Source: Nageia nagi (lineage: Eukaryota; Pinophyta). Taken from it: a stretch of DNA of 64,000 nt. The notes under the pieces are model-generated. The model was given only the letters and a program-made list of their open reading frames with translations, was not told where the DNA came from and ran no database searches. The stretch lies in assembly GCA_050084985.1 (NCBI GenBank), contig JBITNC010000001.1, positions 136,028,001 through 136,092,000 on the forward strand, given 5' to 3'. Made by a program: the position numbers and the translations under genes. Shown here one piece after another: positions 25,300 through 36,840 of this stretch. Positions within the stretch are counted from its first letter, which is position 1; each line of letters starts with the position of its first letter.

Positions 25300-25707
25300 T
25301 ACACCTAATAAAGATGAGGAAAAGAAGAAAATTAAACTTTTTCACATCAAAGTACAAGCTAAGAAAACAAGGATTGATACATTGTTTGATCTTAGTTCAA
25401 AAGCTAACTTAATTGTAGATGAATATTAAGATCACTTGCACTCACTACTCAACCACATCCACACCCCTATCTATTGGGATGGGTACATAAAAATTCCAAG
25501 TTTGAGGTAACTCAACAATGCAAATTGAAGTTTGGAATTAATAAGGATGTCATTGATGAAGTTTTACTTGATTCTATTCCTTTGGATATTTATGGAATTA
25601 TGCTTGGAATTCCTTCTATATGGGATAGACATGCTTTATTTTATAAAAAGGAAAATAAATATAGACTCATTAAGGATGTAATTGAATATATAGTTAGTGA
25701 TCATTAA
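25300..25707 (+). pseudogene. pol: Element C aspartic protease
   Basis: Near 25370-25415 the frame reads IDTLFDLSSKANLIVDEY; the active-site Asp is kept but the Ser/Thr-Gly that should follow is Leu-Ser. After a stop the open piece 25474-25707 holds GWVHKNSKFEVTQQCKLKF, LDSIPLDIYGIMLGIPSIWD and KYRLIKDVIEYIV, the C-terminal lobe of plant gypsy proteases with its I-x-L-G-x-P motif. Confidence 0.8.
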
Positions 25708-25856
25708 AATAAGAAAAATAATATTTCTTTGATTACTATAGGACAAACAAAGAGACCTATTAATATAGGAAAAATGTTTGCACTTGCAATGGTGAGATCT
25801 CAAAATGAATTGGAAATTATTAAGGCACTTGATGAATGTGAACCTCAATACAAAGA

Positions 25857-27240
25857 ATAAGTTAAAGAGGTAATTTCTAAATTTAACGATTTATTTCAAA
25901 TACCTAAAGAACTTCCATTTAAAAGAGATATACAACATGAAATTCAATTGCATCATGATGTAGCACTTACTAATATTGGCTTATATAGACATTGTATCAT
26001 GGAAAGTGAAGAAATTAAGAAATAAGTCAAGGAACTATTAGATAAAGGAGTCATTAGACCAAGAACATCACCATGTGGTTATCCTATTGTTATAATTCCA
26101 AAGAAAGATGGAAATTGGCATATGTGTGTGGATTATAGGGTATTAAAAAAAATCATGATTAAAAATTGATATTCATTGCCACTTATTGATGATTTAATGG
26201 AACAATTACAAAAAGATAAAATCTTTACAAAACTTGATTTAAGGAGTGTTATCATCAAGTATGAGTTGAATAAGAGGATGTTTTGAAAACTAATTTTAAA
26301 ACTAAACAAGGATTGTTTGAGTGCTTGGTTTTAGTGTTTGGTCTATGCAATGCTCCTGCTACTTTATGAGAATGATGAATAAGATTTTGAGACCCTTTAT
26401 TGATGATTTTTTATTATGTATATTGATGATATTCTCATTTACAACAATGATTGGAATTATAATTTGGTGCACATTCATAAATTTTTATATGTTTTAAGGG
26501 AAGCTTAACTCTTTTTAAAAATGTTTAAGTGTGAGTTTGTTAGAAAAAGCTTAATCTATCTAGGCCACATTGTAGGTGAAAGCTAATTAAAGATAGATCC
26601 TGCCAAAGTGGAGTATGTGTTGAAATGGCCTACTCCCACTAATGTAATATAAACAAGGAGTTTTCTTGGTGCTATGCAATATTTATGCAAGTTTATTGCT
26701 AATTTTTCTTTTATAGCTTCTCCACTCCATGCTATTATAGGGAATAATCATGGGTTTCAATGGGGAGGAAAAGAATAATTTGCTTTTGATTTGTTTAAAA
26801 GAAAAATTAGTAATGCTTTGGTTCTTACTTTGCCTAATCTTCAAAAATCTTTTGAAATTGAAACTCATGTAATTGATTATGCTATGGGTGCAGTTTTGCT
26901 ACATAAAAGACATCTGATTTGTTATCACTCAGAAATGTTTAATAGTGCAGTAAGAAACTATCCCACTTATGATAAAGAGTTATTTGTATTAGTTCAAAGT
27001 GTGAAAAAATGGAAATATTATTTGGTTGTTAAAGAGACAATAATACATATAGATCATAAACCCTTACAATATCTTCAATCACAATCTAAATTGCAACAAT
27101 CAAGATATTTTTGTTACATGGGATTTTTGCAGTAATTTCATTTAGTGATTAAGCATAAAAAGGGTTCACAAAATAAGATTGCTGATATATTATCTAGACC
27201 ACCAATAGTTGCATCTATTGTAATTCTACAAAATAGTTCT
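25857..27240 (+). pseudogene. pol: Element C reverse transcriptase and RNase H
   Basis: The start region reads FNDLFQIPKELPFKRDIQHE and LLDKGVIRPRTSPCGYPIVI; the fingers PKKDGNWHMCVDYR and PLIDDLMEQLQKDKIFTKLD; the active site YIDDILIYN (near 26415), still with both Asp; the thumb FVRKSLIYLGHIVGE and PAKVEYVLKWPTPTNV. RNase H (26791-27135) has YAMGAVLLHKRH-ICYHSE, NYPTYDKELFVLVQSVKKWK and IDHKPLQYLQ. Several stops stand where Gln is usual, for instance EIKK-stop-VKELL. Confidence 0.95.
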
Positions 27241-27289
27241 TTAATGCATGAAGGTTATAAAGAACAATATGTTGATGATCCTAATTTCT

Positions 27290-28496
27290 AAAATATCTAT
27301 CATAGATTGAGTCTTGGTAATGAAAATGGAAATATTGACTTTCATATACATGATGGATTACTTTATCATTTGGGAAAAATTTGTATTCCTAATGATGAGA
27401 GGAATGATTTGATTAGGGAATCACACACTTCTCATATTTTAATATAGTTTGGTGTTGGTAGGAAAGTATTTTAATGGATTGATTCAGTAAAATGTGCATT
27501 CTAATTCCATGTAAAAAGACTATGAAAAGTCAAGAAGTAGCTAATATTTTCTTTACTTATGTGTCGATACATTTTGGTCTTCTTAGTTTTATCATTTTTT
27601 ATAAGGGTTCCAGGTTTCTTGGAAAATTTTGGACTTCTTTATGGGAAAGGATGGACACTAAGTTAAACAGGAGTACAACTTTTCATCCACAAACATATGA
27701 GCAAATAAAAGTTGTAAATAGGATAGTGGTGCACCTTTTACGAGGTTATTATGGTAAGAATCCTAAGACTTGGGATGAACATTTGAGTTATATACAACAT
27801 GCATATAATGAGATATACACTCTTATACTAATAAATCTCCTTTTGAGATATGTTTTGGTTATTTTCCAAAGTCACCTTTTGATATGGCCTTTTGCTTCAA
27901 CTAGTGATGGAGATATTGTTCTTCATAATGAGGATGAGTGGAAAAAGAATTTTATTGAGAGGATTAGGTTGATTCATTAGAAGTTAAAGTAATAGTTGGA
28001 GAAGAGTCAAGCTAAGTATAAACAAAGGCATGATCATCATAGAGTGGATGACAAGTTTCAAGTTAGGGATCAAGTATGACTTCATCTTAGAAAGAAGAGA
28101 TAGCATGGTAAGGGAAAGAAGTTGAAATGGATAAGGTATGGGCCATTCACTATCATTGGATAAATGGGTAACAATGAATTTTTGTTAAAGTTACCACCTT
28201 ATATGCAAATTTATTCTATTATGAATGTTGAGAATTTGAAGTTGTATGAACCAACTTTAGTTACAGAAGATGTAGGTGTTATGTTACTATTAGTTGAGGA
28301 TTTGGCCCCTAATCACATGAGTGTTTTGCTTGAAGATGCAATATTGGAAAAGAATAAGAGGTAACATTATAGTGATGAACATGAAGTATGGTGTATCATA
28401 GTGAAGGGAAAACACCCACACAAGGCCAAGTGGTATGGATTTGATCGTGTGAGGGAGCTCTACCCTCATCGAATTCCACCATCCTAAATGCTTTTG
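27290..28496 (+). pseudogene. pol: Element C integrase with C-terminal tail
   Basis: The H-x-H half of the zinc domain (ESHTSHIL) is at about 27418, but the paired Cys and the first catalytic Asp segment are missing, so there is an internal deletion at about 27440-27490. The core (27492-27980) has KFWTSLWERMDTKLNRSTTF, HPQTYEQIKVVNR, LLRGYYGKNPKTWDEHL and IQHAYNE. The second catalytic Asp (usual D-S-R-F) is Gly-Ser-Arg-Phe, and the Glu before VVNR is Lys. The tail has YGPFTII, LLKLPPYMQIYSIMNVENLK and a chromodomain-like HKAKWYGFDR end. Confidence 0.9.
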
Positions 28497-28514
28497 GGGT
28501 CAAAAGATCTCTCT

Positions 28515-28527
28515 CAATGGGGAGGAA
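28515..28527 (+). other. Element C polypurine tract
   Basis: caatggggaggaa directly before the 3' LTR. Confidence 0.8.
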
Positions 28528-29816
28528 TGATCCAAAATTTAGATCCTCTCAGTATTCACTATCAATATATTCAATGTATTTAGTGTTTTTAGTTCATTTT
28601 CAACTTTTTGATGCTTATTCTGGATCAAGAATTTGACTCCATTTGTGAGAGTTATGATTTTTTAAAGCATGGGTGTATTTTTCAAAAGTAACAAAAAGGA
28701 AATAAATTAAATATTTAAAAATCTAGAAAAAGGGTGACAAGTTTAGTAGGTGGATATAGGGACCACCAAGTTAGCATGGTGGGGCCATAAGCCCATCGAT
28801 TTGGAGTCCATTGAGTTGACCCACTAGGCTTGTAGGGAGGACCTATAGCATGGAGTCAGAGGGGGATCGTGTGGTACCAATTTGGAAAGGAGAGAGTCAT
28901 CAATGAGTAGGAGGAGAGTTATCATCCCATGGGATCTATCATGGTAAAGGAGTGAGTGGGAGCCACCTTGAGTAGACATGCAACTTGACCTACTAATAAC
29001 TACCAACCATTTCAACCACAACACTACCAACTACCTCAAACCTCATGCGACCACTAGCTACCTTGTCTTCACCATCAATCGTACAACTTGACTTCTTGTA
29101 TCTTTTTAAATCTACTAGTTAACTTCACAATGACTGCCTAGCATGCTACCAAGTGGCATCTCTTTATTTGATCCACCCAAGTATTTTATTTTTATATGTA
29201 TTTTAATTTTTCAAAGGTGCAATTGTATTTTTAATTAGTTTTTGGTCCTAAAATTAGGTTATGGTTATTTTTCAAACTTGTACAAATTAGAGAGCACTAT
29301 TTTTTTGTTCAAAAGCTTATATTTGGAGTTATATTCAACCATTTGAGCTTAAATCTAAACTATGAATATATGAGCCAAATGGGTATCTAGAATAAGGGAT
29401 TTTTTAGTTCTTACTAGTTGTAAAATACTCCAAAATTGAGTGCAAATTTTATTATAAAAAAGGAACAATTTGTATGTGTTCAAAAGGAAGACTTTTGGAG
29501 AGTTGAGTTCAATTTTTTTGAGTATTTTAGATTTGTGTCTTGTATGTGAATGTGAGAAGATGTACTATAGGACTATGGAGGTCTTTTTACATGACTTCCA
29601 CCCACTAATTGAAGAGAGCTTTTGTACTAGCTTTAGCCCACACTAGGTGAACCAAAGTTTATTCACTTGTCTCTATGTGATTAGAAGTATTGCTCTTCCT
29701 TGGTTTTTCATTTTAATTCTTTGAAACTTTATTTTACAAGCACTTAAATTAACTAAGTGTGGAATTATCCTTGCAAAAATGTTAAGTAAATTCTTAATCT
29801 TTTAGATTATGGATCA
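28528..29816 (+). repeat. Element C 3' LTR
   Basis: Begins TGATCC right after the purine run tggggaggaa and ends GGATCA before the second copy of the target site. Confidence 0.95.
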
Positions 29817-29821
29817 TCTTC
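29817..29821. repeat. Element C target-site duplication, right copy
   Basis: tcttc, identical to 22844-22848. Confidence 0.9.
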
Positions 29822-29879
29822 AATCACTTCTTCATAAGTGATATAGTCTACTTCATTGCTTGTTGGAAAATGTATGCCT

Positions 29880-30600
29880 TCATTTACTTTGACATCAGTA
29901 CTTTTAACTAATTTTCTAATCCTTTTGTTTTAGAATATATAGGCCTTACTTTTAGATGACTATCCAAGAAATATACCTTCATATTCTTTATCTTCAAACT
30001 TGCTAAGATTATTTTATGTTCTATTGATGTAACAATTGCTGTCAAAGACCTTGAAATGCTTAACAGTGGCCTTCTTTCCAAACCATAGTTCATAAGGTTT
30101 CTTATTTTAATTTTTTCTAAGCATGTACCTATTTTGAATGTACAAAATTACATGCACTACCTCCTTCCAAAATCAATCAACAATTTTACTATCAGGGATC
30201 ATAGTTCTGGCCATTTCTTGCATAGTTCTATTCCTCCTCTCAACTACACCATTTTGTTATGGAGTTATTCAAGCTGAGAATTTCCTTCTAATGCCATACT
30301 TATCACAAAACTCAAAAACCTCTTCTAATATGAATTCTCCTCCTCTATTTGATCTTAATCATTGGATTCTTCTACAAATCTAGTTTTCAGCTATGCTTTT
30401 GAATATTTTAAACATATCAAGGCTTTTGATTTATGCTTTGAAAAATGAACCCAATTCATTCTAGTGTATTAACTAATATACAACATAAAATACTTATGAT
30501 CATTTACACTTTGTGTTCTAGTAGGCACACATAAATTAGTATGCACAAGTTCAAGAGGTTTACTAGTATAGGGATCCATTACCTTGAAGGAATATCTAGC
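29880..30600 (-). pseudogene. pol: Element A integrase core and C-terminal region
   Basis: The core is shown by NWVHF, GGEF-like remains and QNGVVERRNRTMQEMARTMI (about 30200-30265), which keeps the catalytic Glu after the Asn-Gly. Then come KKPYELWFGKKATVKHFKVF and EGIFLGYSSK-like remains, the copia integrase C-terminal region with the GKK motif. Integrase would insert the cDNA into the chromosome. The expected second catalytic Asp lies in a frameshifted stretch near 30340. Element C interrupts A just downstream at 29822. Confidence 0.85.
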
Positions 30601-30882
30601 TTGCTTACCCTTCTAACATGAGGAGCATATGTGTTTAGAGGGATTTGAAATAGAGTGTATATGTCTCAATACCTTTATTGAATTGATATTTTATAGATTA
30701 TCAAAGTTGATATGTTCAAGTCTCTTATGCCAAAGCCAGCTTATATCCTCTTGGTTGATCAAGTAAAAATCTTTAGTATTCTCCATAAGAGTGTAAAGAT
30801 TACCAAATGTTATTGTACCATGAGAAACTAACTTTCCATTATTTTTTCTTCTAATTTCATAGCCATTATTTTTAAAAACCAC
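30600..30882 (-). pseudogene. pol: Element A GAG-pre-integrase zinc-binding region
   Basis: Contains ISWLWHKRLEHINFDNL and, after a stop, a downstream C-x2-C followed by GKQARYSFKV. This is the HHCC-type N-terminal zinc domain that precedes the copia integrase core. The usual second His-Gly-His is changed (RLEH where RLGH is usual). It lies directly after the protease and before the integrase core, as expected. Confidence 0.8.
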
Positions 30883-31019
30883 ATCATTTCCTTTATCACA
30901 TATTTAGATAACACTTAGTAGAATGTATTTTAATCCAACAATAAATAGCACCTCTTTAGTATTGACTATGATATCTCCCAATCTTATTGTGCTTTTTCCA
31001 ACTATCTTAGTTCCATCAT

Positions 31020-31526
31020 TATTTCCAAACTTCATTGAACCACTATTGTACCACTATAAGTATTGAATGACTTATTTTTCACTGATCATATGTTTAGAAT
31101 AACCACTATCAAGAATCCATAGCTTAGTCTTACTTTGATCTTTAAGGGAAGTTTGGACAATGAGAGATTAATTGACATTGATGTTGTTTTCTCTCTAGTC
31201 TTTTTTAGCTTAGTTCTAGCTTCAATGTTGTTATTTCTCAAGGGGGCATCATCTAGAACTATATGAATTTTGTATCTTCTATATTTCTTGTCATAGTTTT
31301 GGGCTAGTTGGTGAGATTTTATAAATTGACTTCTAAATAACTTTGATATATGGAAAATATTGTAGCACTCCACCATGTTTTCCATTAAATGAGCAAAAGC
31401 ATTATGATGTATGAAGTTGGTTTGCTTTATATTTAGTCTACAATCAATGATTTTATGGCCCAAATGATTACACTTGTAGCAATATCTAAACAAAGCACCT
31501 TTGAAGCCTATATATAGATTATTCAT
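31020..31526 (-). pseudogene. pol: Element A second zinc knuckle and aspartic protease start
   Basis: The N-terminal part carries an intact CX2CX4HX4C knuckle (CYKCNHLGHKIIDC, about 31450-31490), which binds RNA. Near the end of the open frame a frameshift leads to KLWILDSGYSKHMISEK (about 31065-31115). Its Asp-Ser-Gly is the protease active site, conserved in copia. The protease would cut the Gag-Pol polyprotein. The middle is Lys-rich linker. The catalytic triad residues survive, but the reading frame does not. Confidence 0.75.
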
Positions 31527-31843
31527 CCCTCTTGTATGATTTTAGCAACTATAAGCTCCTCCTGGCCTTCCTTCTATTGACTAGATTTTGTATATCCATC
31601 ATGATTAGTTCTTTTTTTGTTAGTGGGTTAGCTAGCAAGCATCTCCTTCTCATGCTTGGTCTAGGATGGATTGTGATTAGTTTTGATTTCTTCTTCATTT
31701 GTAGACTTTAAAGTATTTCCTAGCTTAAACCCTATACCAAATTTGATCATTAAGTGTCTTTGTGCATTTAAGATCTCATTTAGTTATTTTGATCTTTTAC
31801 AGAACTTGTAGTTTCCTTCAACTTGAGTGGAGAGTTTTTCAAT

Positions 31844-32385
31844 TTATTTTCTCAAATTGACTATTTCTTCTTTAAGTTTGTTACATGCATAAATTTTGTT
31901 AATCAAATTCAATTGTAATGATTCTTCAGTCACCTTACCTTTAACAAGTTGAATGCTTAGAACTTCAATTGTACAAATAAAGTCTTCTAGCTTCCTAGAA
32001 AGCTTTTCATTCTTGATCATTTCAAGGTCCAGTTCCTCTAGGGAAATTATGAGTTCTTCTAATTCAACTTTGAACTCTTCACCCTCATTTTTAGATTTTG
32101 CAACAATTTTGACACCCTTCTCTTCTTCCTCTTGATCCATGAATAAGAATTCATTTTCATCATCCTCTAAACTATTACTATCATTGGATTCTTCTTCTTT
32201 TTCTTGTTACATGAAGCTCTTCTTATTATATTTTTCTCTCTTTAAGTTCTTAGTCTTGCCTTTGTATTGATCATTACCATACTTGCCAACATTTTCATTG
32301 CTTTCTTTATATGGGCATTTTGCAACAAAATGACCAACTCAACCATAACTAAAACACTTGAAAGGAAGATTATCTTCGTATTTAC
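31844..32385 (-). pseudogene. gag: Element A gag, first zinc knuckle and coiled-coil linker
   Basis: Near 32330-32370 the frame reads CFSYG-x-VGHFVAKC, a CCHC knuckle whose second Cys has become Tyr and which also has a stop. It is followed by a Lys/Asn-rich stretch. From 32140 to 31844 there is an open run of 98 residues rich in Glu, Lys and Leu (VELEELIISLEELDLEMI) with heptad-like Leu/Ile spacing, probably a coiled coil. A second, better-preserved knuckle lies downstream at 31480, so this gag had two knuckles separated by a helical linker. Confidence 0.65.
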
Positions 32386-32416
32386 CTTGTCTTATTTTGA
32401 GCTTCCAAAAAAAGTT

Positions 32417-32752
32417 TTATTCCTCCATGTTTGAAGCCTCATCTTCATTTGCATTTGTATTTGACTTTGGAATTTTGGTGTCTTTGAAAATAGTTTCTTT
32501 TTCACTGGTCTTGGCCTTGCCAATCCTCATTTGATAGGTAGTCAGAGAGACATGCATTTCATATAAGGTAAATGAATTCAAATACTTAGCTTCTTCAATA
32601 TATGAGACTTTGGCATCAAATTTAAATGCTAGGTGTCTTAGGATCTTTTTGACAATGACCTTGTCTTCAATATTTTCACCTAGTCCTCTAATGAAATTGA
32701 AATCCTCATTCACCCTAAGCATGTAGGCTACAATATCATCTCCATAATTCAT
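32417..32752 (-). pseudogene. gag: Element A gag, UBN2-like capsid region
   Basis: A 111-residue open segment with the motif series IRGLGENIEDKVIVKKILR, FDAKVSYIEEAK and MHVSLTTYQMR. This series is characteristic of the UBN2/retrotran_gag_2 capsid region of plant copia elements. It follows the DUF4219-like part on the same strand after a short broken junction. The C-terminal tail is rich in Lys, Asn and Glu and leads to the zinc knuckle near 32350. Confidence 0.85.
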
Positions 32753-32827
32753 ATTTAACCCTTAAAATTTAGTTCTAAAAGTTTGTAGCTTATCTTCCTT
32801 TATCTTCATCACCTTCATGAATATTCT

Positions 32828-33118
32828 TCAGTTTGTCCCACATTTCTTTAGCAAATTTACATCCCATGATTTTTCCAGCTCAATATCAACTAGACCATAC
32901 ATGATAGCATTTTTGGCTTTGGAATCACTTTCACATAGCTTCTTATTAGTTGGATCTATTTGAGGTTTGGATAGTGTTATGTATCCATTTACAATAGCTT
33001 CCCAAATATCATAACTTAACAAACTAAGATAAGTTTGCAACTAGATTCTTTAGAAGGAGTAGTTTGTTCCATCAAAAAGTGGTGCTTTTTTTGAAGAGAA
33101 ACCTTCTCCATTGGACAT
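32828..33118 (-). pseudogene. gag: Element A gag, N-terminal part (DUF4219-like)
   Basis: The start ATG at 33118 is the first after the PBS and opens with MSNGEGFSSKKAPLFDGTNY, the usual N-terminus of copia gag proteins of this class. The frame then runs through an interior stop into a segment with WEAIVNGY and SKAKNAIMYGLVD, both typical of copia gag. Gag forms the cytoplasmic virus-like particle. At least two stops break it, and a further break near 32800 leads to the UBN2-like part. Confidence 0.8.
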
Positions 33119-33170
33119 TATGTCACTTCTTGGATCTCCTCAATTGATTAGTATTTAAATAAGGAACATG

Positions 33171-33182
33171 TATTTGATACCA
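33171..33182 (-). other. Element A primer-binding site, initiator Met-tRNA type
   Basis: On the minus strand the bases read TGGTATCAAATA. They match 9 of 12 positions of TGGTATCAGAGC, the usual plant PBS for initiator tRNA-Met, and lie 5 nt inside the 5' LTR edge. Confidence 0.75.
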
Positions 33183-33187
33183 ATTAT

Positions 33188-35874
33188 TGGATTAGAAATA
33201 TTAAGAGGGGCATGAATTAGTGTGTACTTAAAACATGAGGCTCATAAATAAATGCAAAATTAAAAAGCATTCAAACACATAAGATCAACATATAACAAAT
33301 CATTTAATTATATTCACAATCTTGGCTACATCCCCAAGAAAAGCCTACTTGGATCATGGTCCAAATCCATCTCTATAATAAAGCACCCACTTTATAAAAT
33401 TTTATCAACATGCATCAAATGGAGCACTAACTTTAGATTTTCTAACACCTAATACAAAGAGCATCAACTCCTTTTGACCAAGCACCAACTTGGAAAATTA
33501 TAGAATCAATGTTTTTGTACACTTTCCAACTCTATCTCATAACACCCTAAATGGTCTAGCTCAACAAAACACACACCCTAATTATCTATGAATGATATAT
33601 AATGATTATTCATTACTATTCTAATACCTTCATTACCAATTTGATGTAGTTAGTATCAATGGAAGTATAATTAAGAAAAACCTCAAACTCAATAACACTA
33701 GATAATCATCAACTCTATTCTGAGATCTTCATCCATATTCCAACAACTATAGAACACTCTCATACTACTTACCTACCTTCAATCACACATAATTACATCA
33801 ACAACATGTTATAGTAGTAATTACTATGCTTTAAACAATCATCCTAGCATTGATTGTCATAGTCATGATCATCAGTATGCTCAATACACATTCATACTCT
33901 AGATATCTATTATCAATAGTTATAGGCACACCCATCCTATTTTGCTAAAAGTGACAAGCTTGAATAAGGATCTCATTAACTATCATTTATCATGATATGA
34001 TTCCTTAACATGAAGAGCCCCCTCCAAAATTGTTTCTCCACACCTATCAACATTAAATCTAGTTGTTACACATATTAAGGCTTCCATTTTTCATACCTAC
34101 ACATTCTTTATGATGTTTTGGTCAAGATTGGTTGCCATGATTGATTAAATGTAAGTGATCTTTCACATAATGTATCATACCTTTGTAAAAGGTTTTGCTC
34201 ATCTATATAAGAATATTATTCATTGTATAAGAGTGTTTGATATCGCATGATATTTTATCTATCCACATAATAACTTAACATTGAAATAAACCTCTTCATG
34301 TATGCTAGCACTAGATATCCTCTTTAACTTATGATCCAGGCTCTCTAGATGCATGTTAGTACTCAATATCTACATTCTAAATAATCCCTCATCTATTTGC
34401 ATAAGTCAATGAAACTTTGCACAACCCTTATTTCCTCTACATAAGCAACTTTTATTCTACATAAGATTTATATTATCTAAATAAGTTGGTGAAACTTTAC
34501 ATTTCACATAAGCTCTATTATCTTTACGACCTCTTAGTCCTTCACATATGATTTTGTACTTCCACACAAGACATTGGACCATCCACATTATACCTAAGAT
34601 AATTTGCATCTAGACTAGGTCATTCCACATTGTCTTAGGAAAAATTCATACTCTTGATAGTGTTGATATCATCACATCTCTTAACACCCTAAAAACACCA
34701 TATTGCAAGGGAATTTTCACTTTGAAATACACTAATATTATCACATCTCTTCATACCTTGGAAACACCATAATATAAGGGAATCCACACTCCAAAAGGTG
34801 TTGATGTAATCATATCTCTCTATACCTTAGAAATACCATAATGCAAAGGGAATCCATTCTCTAGAAGATATTAATTTCAACACATCTCTTTGCATCTTAA
34901 AAATACCATAACATAGAGGAAATCTAGACTCAAGAGATTGTTGACATCAAGATATCATATTTGCATCCCTAATTCACATTCCTTATTTGTATAAGCATTT
35001 AATCCTTTGGATAAAGACTTATTTTTTAGCATAAGACAAGAATATTTCACATAATCTTTGCACATGTTGGTTGGTTAATCCACTATTCATCCATCTACTG
35101 GCATCAACATTTGATGATCTTCATCTTCACTACATCATCATTCAGTAGTCTTCACTTTTATGCATCACACCCCGTCCATCTAAATAAGCTTATTTAATTC
35201 TAATATAGATCCAACAAAATTAGAGTGGTTGAGCTTCACAAGAATGGTGGAAAAATATAATATTTTATACTCTAGCTATTTTAACACTTGTTGATTTTGA
35301 TATAGATCCAAAAGAGTGGGACAAACTAATAAACAAATATAATATGTTATACTCTAGCTATTTTAGTCATTTTATTCTATACAAATTTTATCAAAATAGT
35401 GTATTGTCTTCTAGTTTGATTTCGTCAAGTTCTTCCAAGTCTGCATTTCTATAAATATTGTCAAAACTTTAGTACAATATGTTGTATTCCTATTAGACAC
35501 TTGGTAGACTTTTACATGCCCAAAAAAACTAATTGAAAGCTTCTCATACCCCTAACATGTCCTACATGACATGTCATTAGTATTCAACATAATAACTTTG
35601 ACTTCTTCAATAACCTTATTTTATCCATGCAAGCTTATGATTGACTATGTAATCTCATATTTGGAAACATAAGGATGTTATTCTCAACATAACCATGTCA
35701 TCTACTACATAAACCTTCCTTGCACTATATAAGCCTTGTTTACACTACATAAGTTTTGTATGAGAACTTATATTTGATATTTTGGCATTGTGACAGTCAT
35801 GGGCATCTTGACATGGCCTCCTTATGCACTTTGATAAGTATGAAAATACCAACATAAGCATATGGAAAATAATT
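33188..35874 (-). repeat. Element A 5' LTR (about 2.7 kb)
   Basis: Starts on the plus strand at TGGATTAG, just after the primer-binding site, and ends near 35874 where similarity to the other LTR stops. From about 34213 it aligns with 1-1569 and then 20404-20549. The terminal bases are partly decayed: the outer end reads aaataattc where the other copy has taacaatca. A 2.7-kb LTR is long for copia. Confidence 0.85.
34655..34945. repeat. Tandem repeat inside the A 5' LTR, about 69-bp unit
   Basis: Counterpart of the array at 440-770: repeated blocks of catctcttcatacct, aacaccataatataaggg and similar. It is the same family at the same LTR position. Confidence 0.65.
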
Positions 35875-36380
35875 CCTTGGTCTATTAAGTGAACATGATT
35901 GCTGGTGAGATTATTTTAGCTCTCAAAACTATTTATTTTTACCTAAAAATATTAAAATTATCCATTTGGTATTCTACATTAAGTCATTTAGCCTTGAAAT
36001 TAATCATGATAAATTGGTATAAAGCAATGCAATCTATTGAGTTAAATGAATCTAAAGAATGGAAACACCTTATAGTTGCAAGTTCCTATATTCAGTAGTG
36101 AAAACTTTAAGTTTTAAAGCATCAAAATGAGAATATTTTTCATCTCTTAAGACCTATGGACTCTTATCTTACAAGGTTATACAAAAAATGATGCAACAAC
36201 ATATGCACTACTCATAATTGATGAGAAAAGGAGCTTTTATAAACCTAAAATAAGGATGCCAAATCCTTATTTGCATGACAAAGAAAAATAAATATTTCAA
36301 TCTTCCCAAATATTGGAGAATGCAAATTTTTAAAAGATGTTGGGATAGACTTGAGAGTTCCTATAAAGGCTCATCCAAGG
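35875..36380. other. Spacer between nests 1 and 2
   Basis: About 505 bases not assigned to any element. The open frame at 35889-36098 is 69 residues with no motif. It may be flanking host repeat or an older element. Confidence 0.4.
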
Positions 36381-36785
36381 TGTTATAATAAAATTAATAA
36401 TTATTAGGGTTATTTAATAATATTTAATTTAACTAACTAATCATGAAATAGCAATAAATATTACTAACATGAATGATCACAATGATCCCACCAACTTGAT
36501 TGATATTGACCTATCAAACTAGATTAACAAAAGATACAAACTTGTACTTTACATGTCATGATGAATAAAAGATATATTTGATCAAGAGGGTATGAATGAT
36601 GAGATTCCTTGAAATATAAAGCCACTAATTCGACCTCAACCCAATGATGATGCTAGGATCCCAATGACATTGCTAGCTAGCATTCTAGTTTGACATACCC
36701 TTTTACTCGATTTTGTCATCATACCTTTAATTCTTGAAATATCATGGATAAATATCTTAACAATATCACAAGAATGTAGAGCTTA

Positions 36786-36840
<55 letters not shown>

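Larger units (their letters stand above)
22849..29816 (+). mobile_element. Element C: 7.0-kb Ty3/gypsy element nested in A
   Basis: LTRs 22849-24127 and 28528-29816 both begin TGATCC and end GGATCA, a perfect 6-bp terminal inverted repeat. The flanking 5-mers are identical: tcttc at 22844-22848 and at 29817-29821. Plus-strand order is PBS, gag, protease, RT, RNase H, integrase, PPT, so RT precedes integrase. It interrupts A between integrase (29822 onward) and RT (up to 22843). All domains carry stops. Confidence 0.95.
1..35874 (-). mobile_element. Element A: Ty1/copia LTR retrotransposon, host of nested elements B and C
   Basis: The outer element of nest 1, read on the minus strand in the order 5' LTR (33188-35874), PBS, gag, protease, integrase, RT, RNase H, PPT, 3' LTR. 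That order (integrase before RT) defines Ty1/copia. Bases 1-1569 plus 20404-20549 align as one LTR with about 34213-35874, so the 3' LTR begins about 1 kb left of the window. Removing B and C leaves about 5.7 kb of internal sequence. The element is dead, with stops and frameshifts in every domain. The target duplication cannot be checked because the left end is outside the window. Confidence 0.9.

Noticed and set aside
35889-36098. 69-residue plus-strand frame between the two nests
   Set aside because: A faint likeness to a copia RT start (WYKAMQS) is too weak; no supporting motif before or after.
36787-36837. (TA)n run as a promoter TATA region for element D
   Set aside because: It is a simple microsatellite, missing from the partner LTR.
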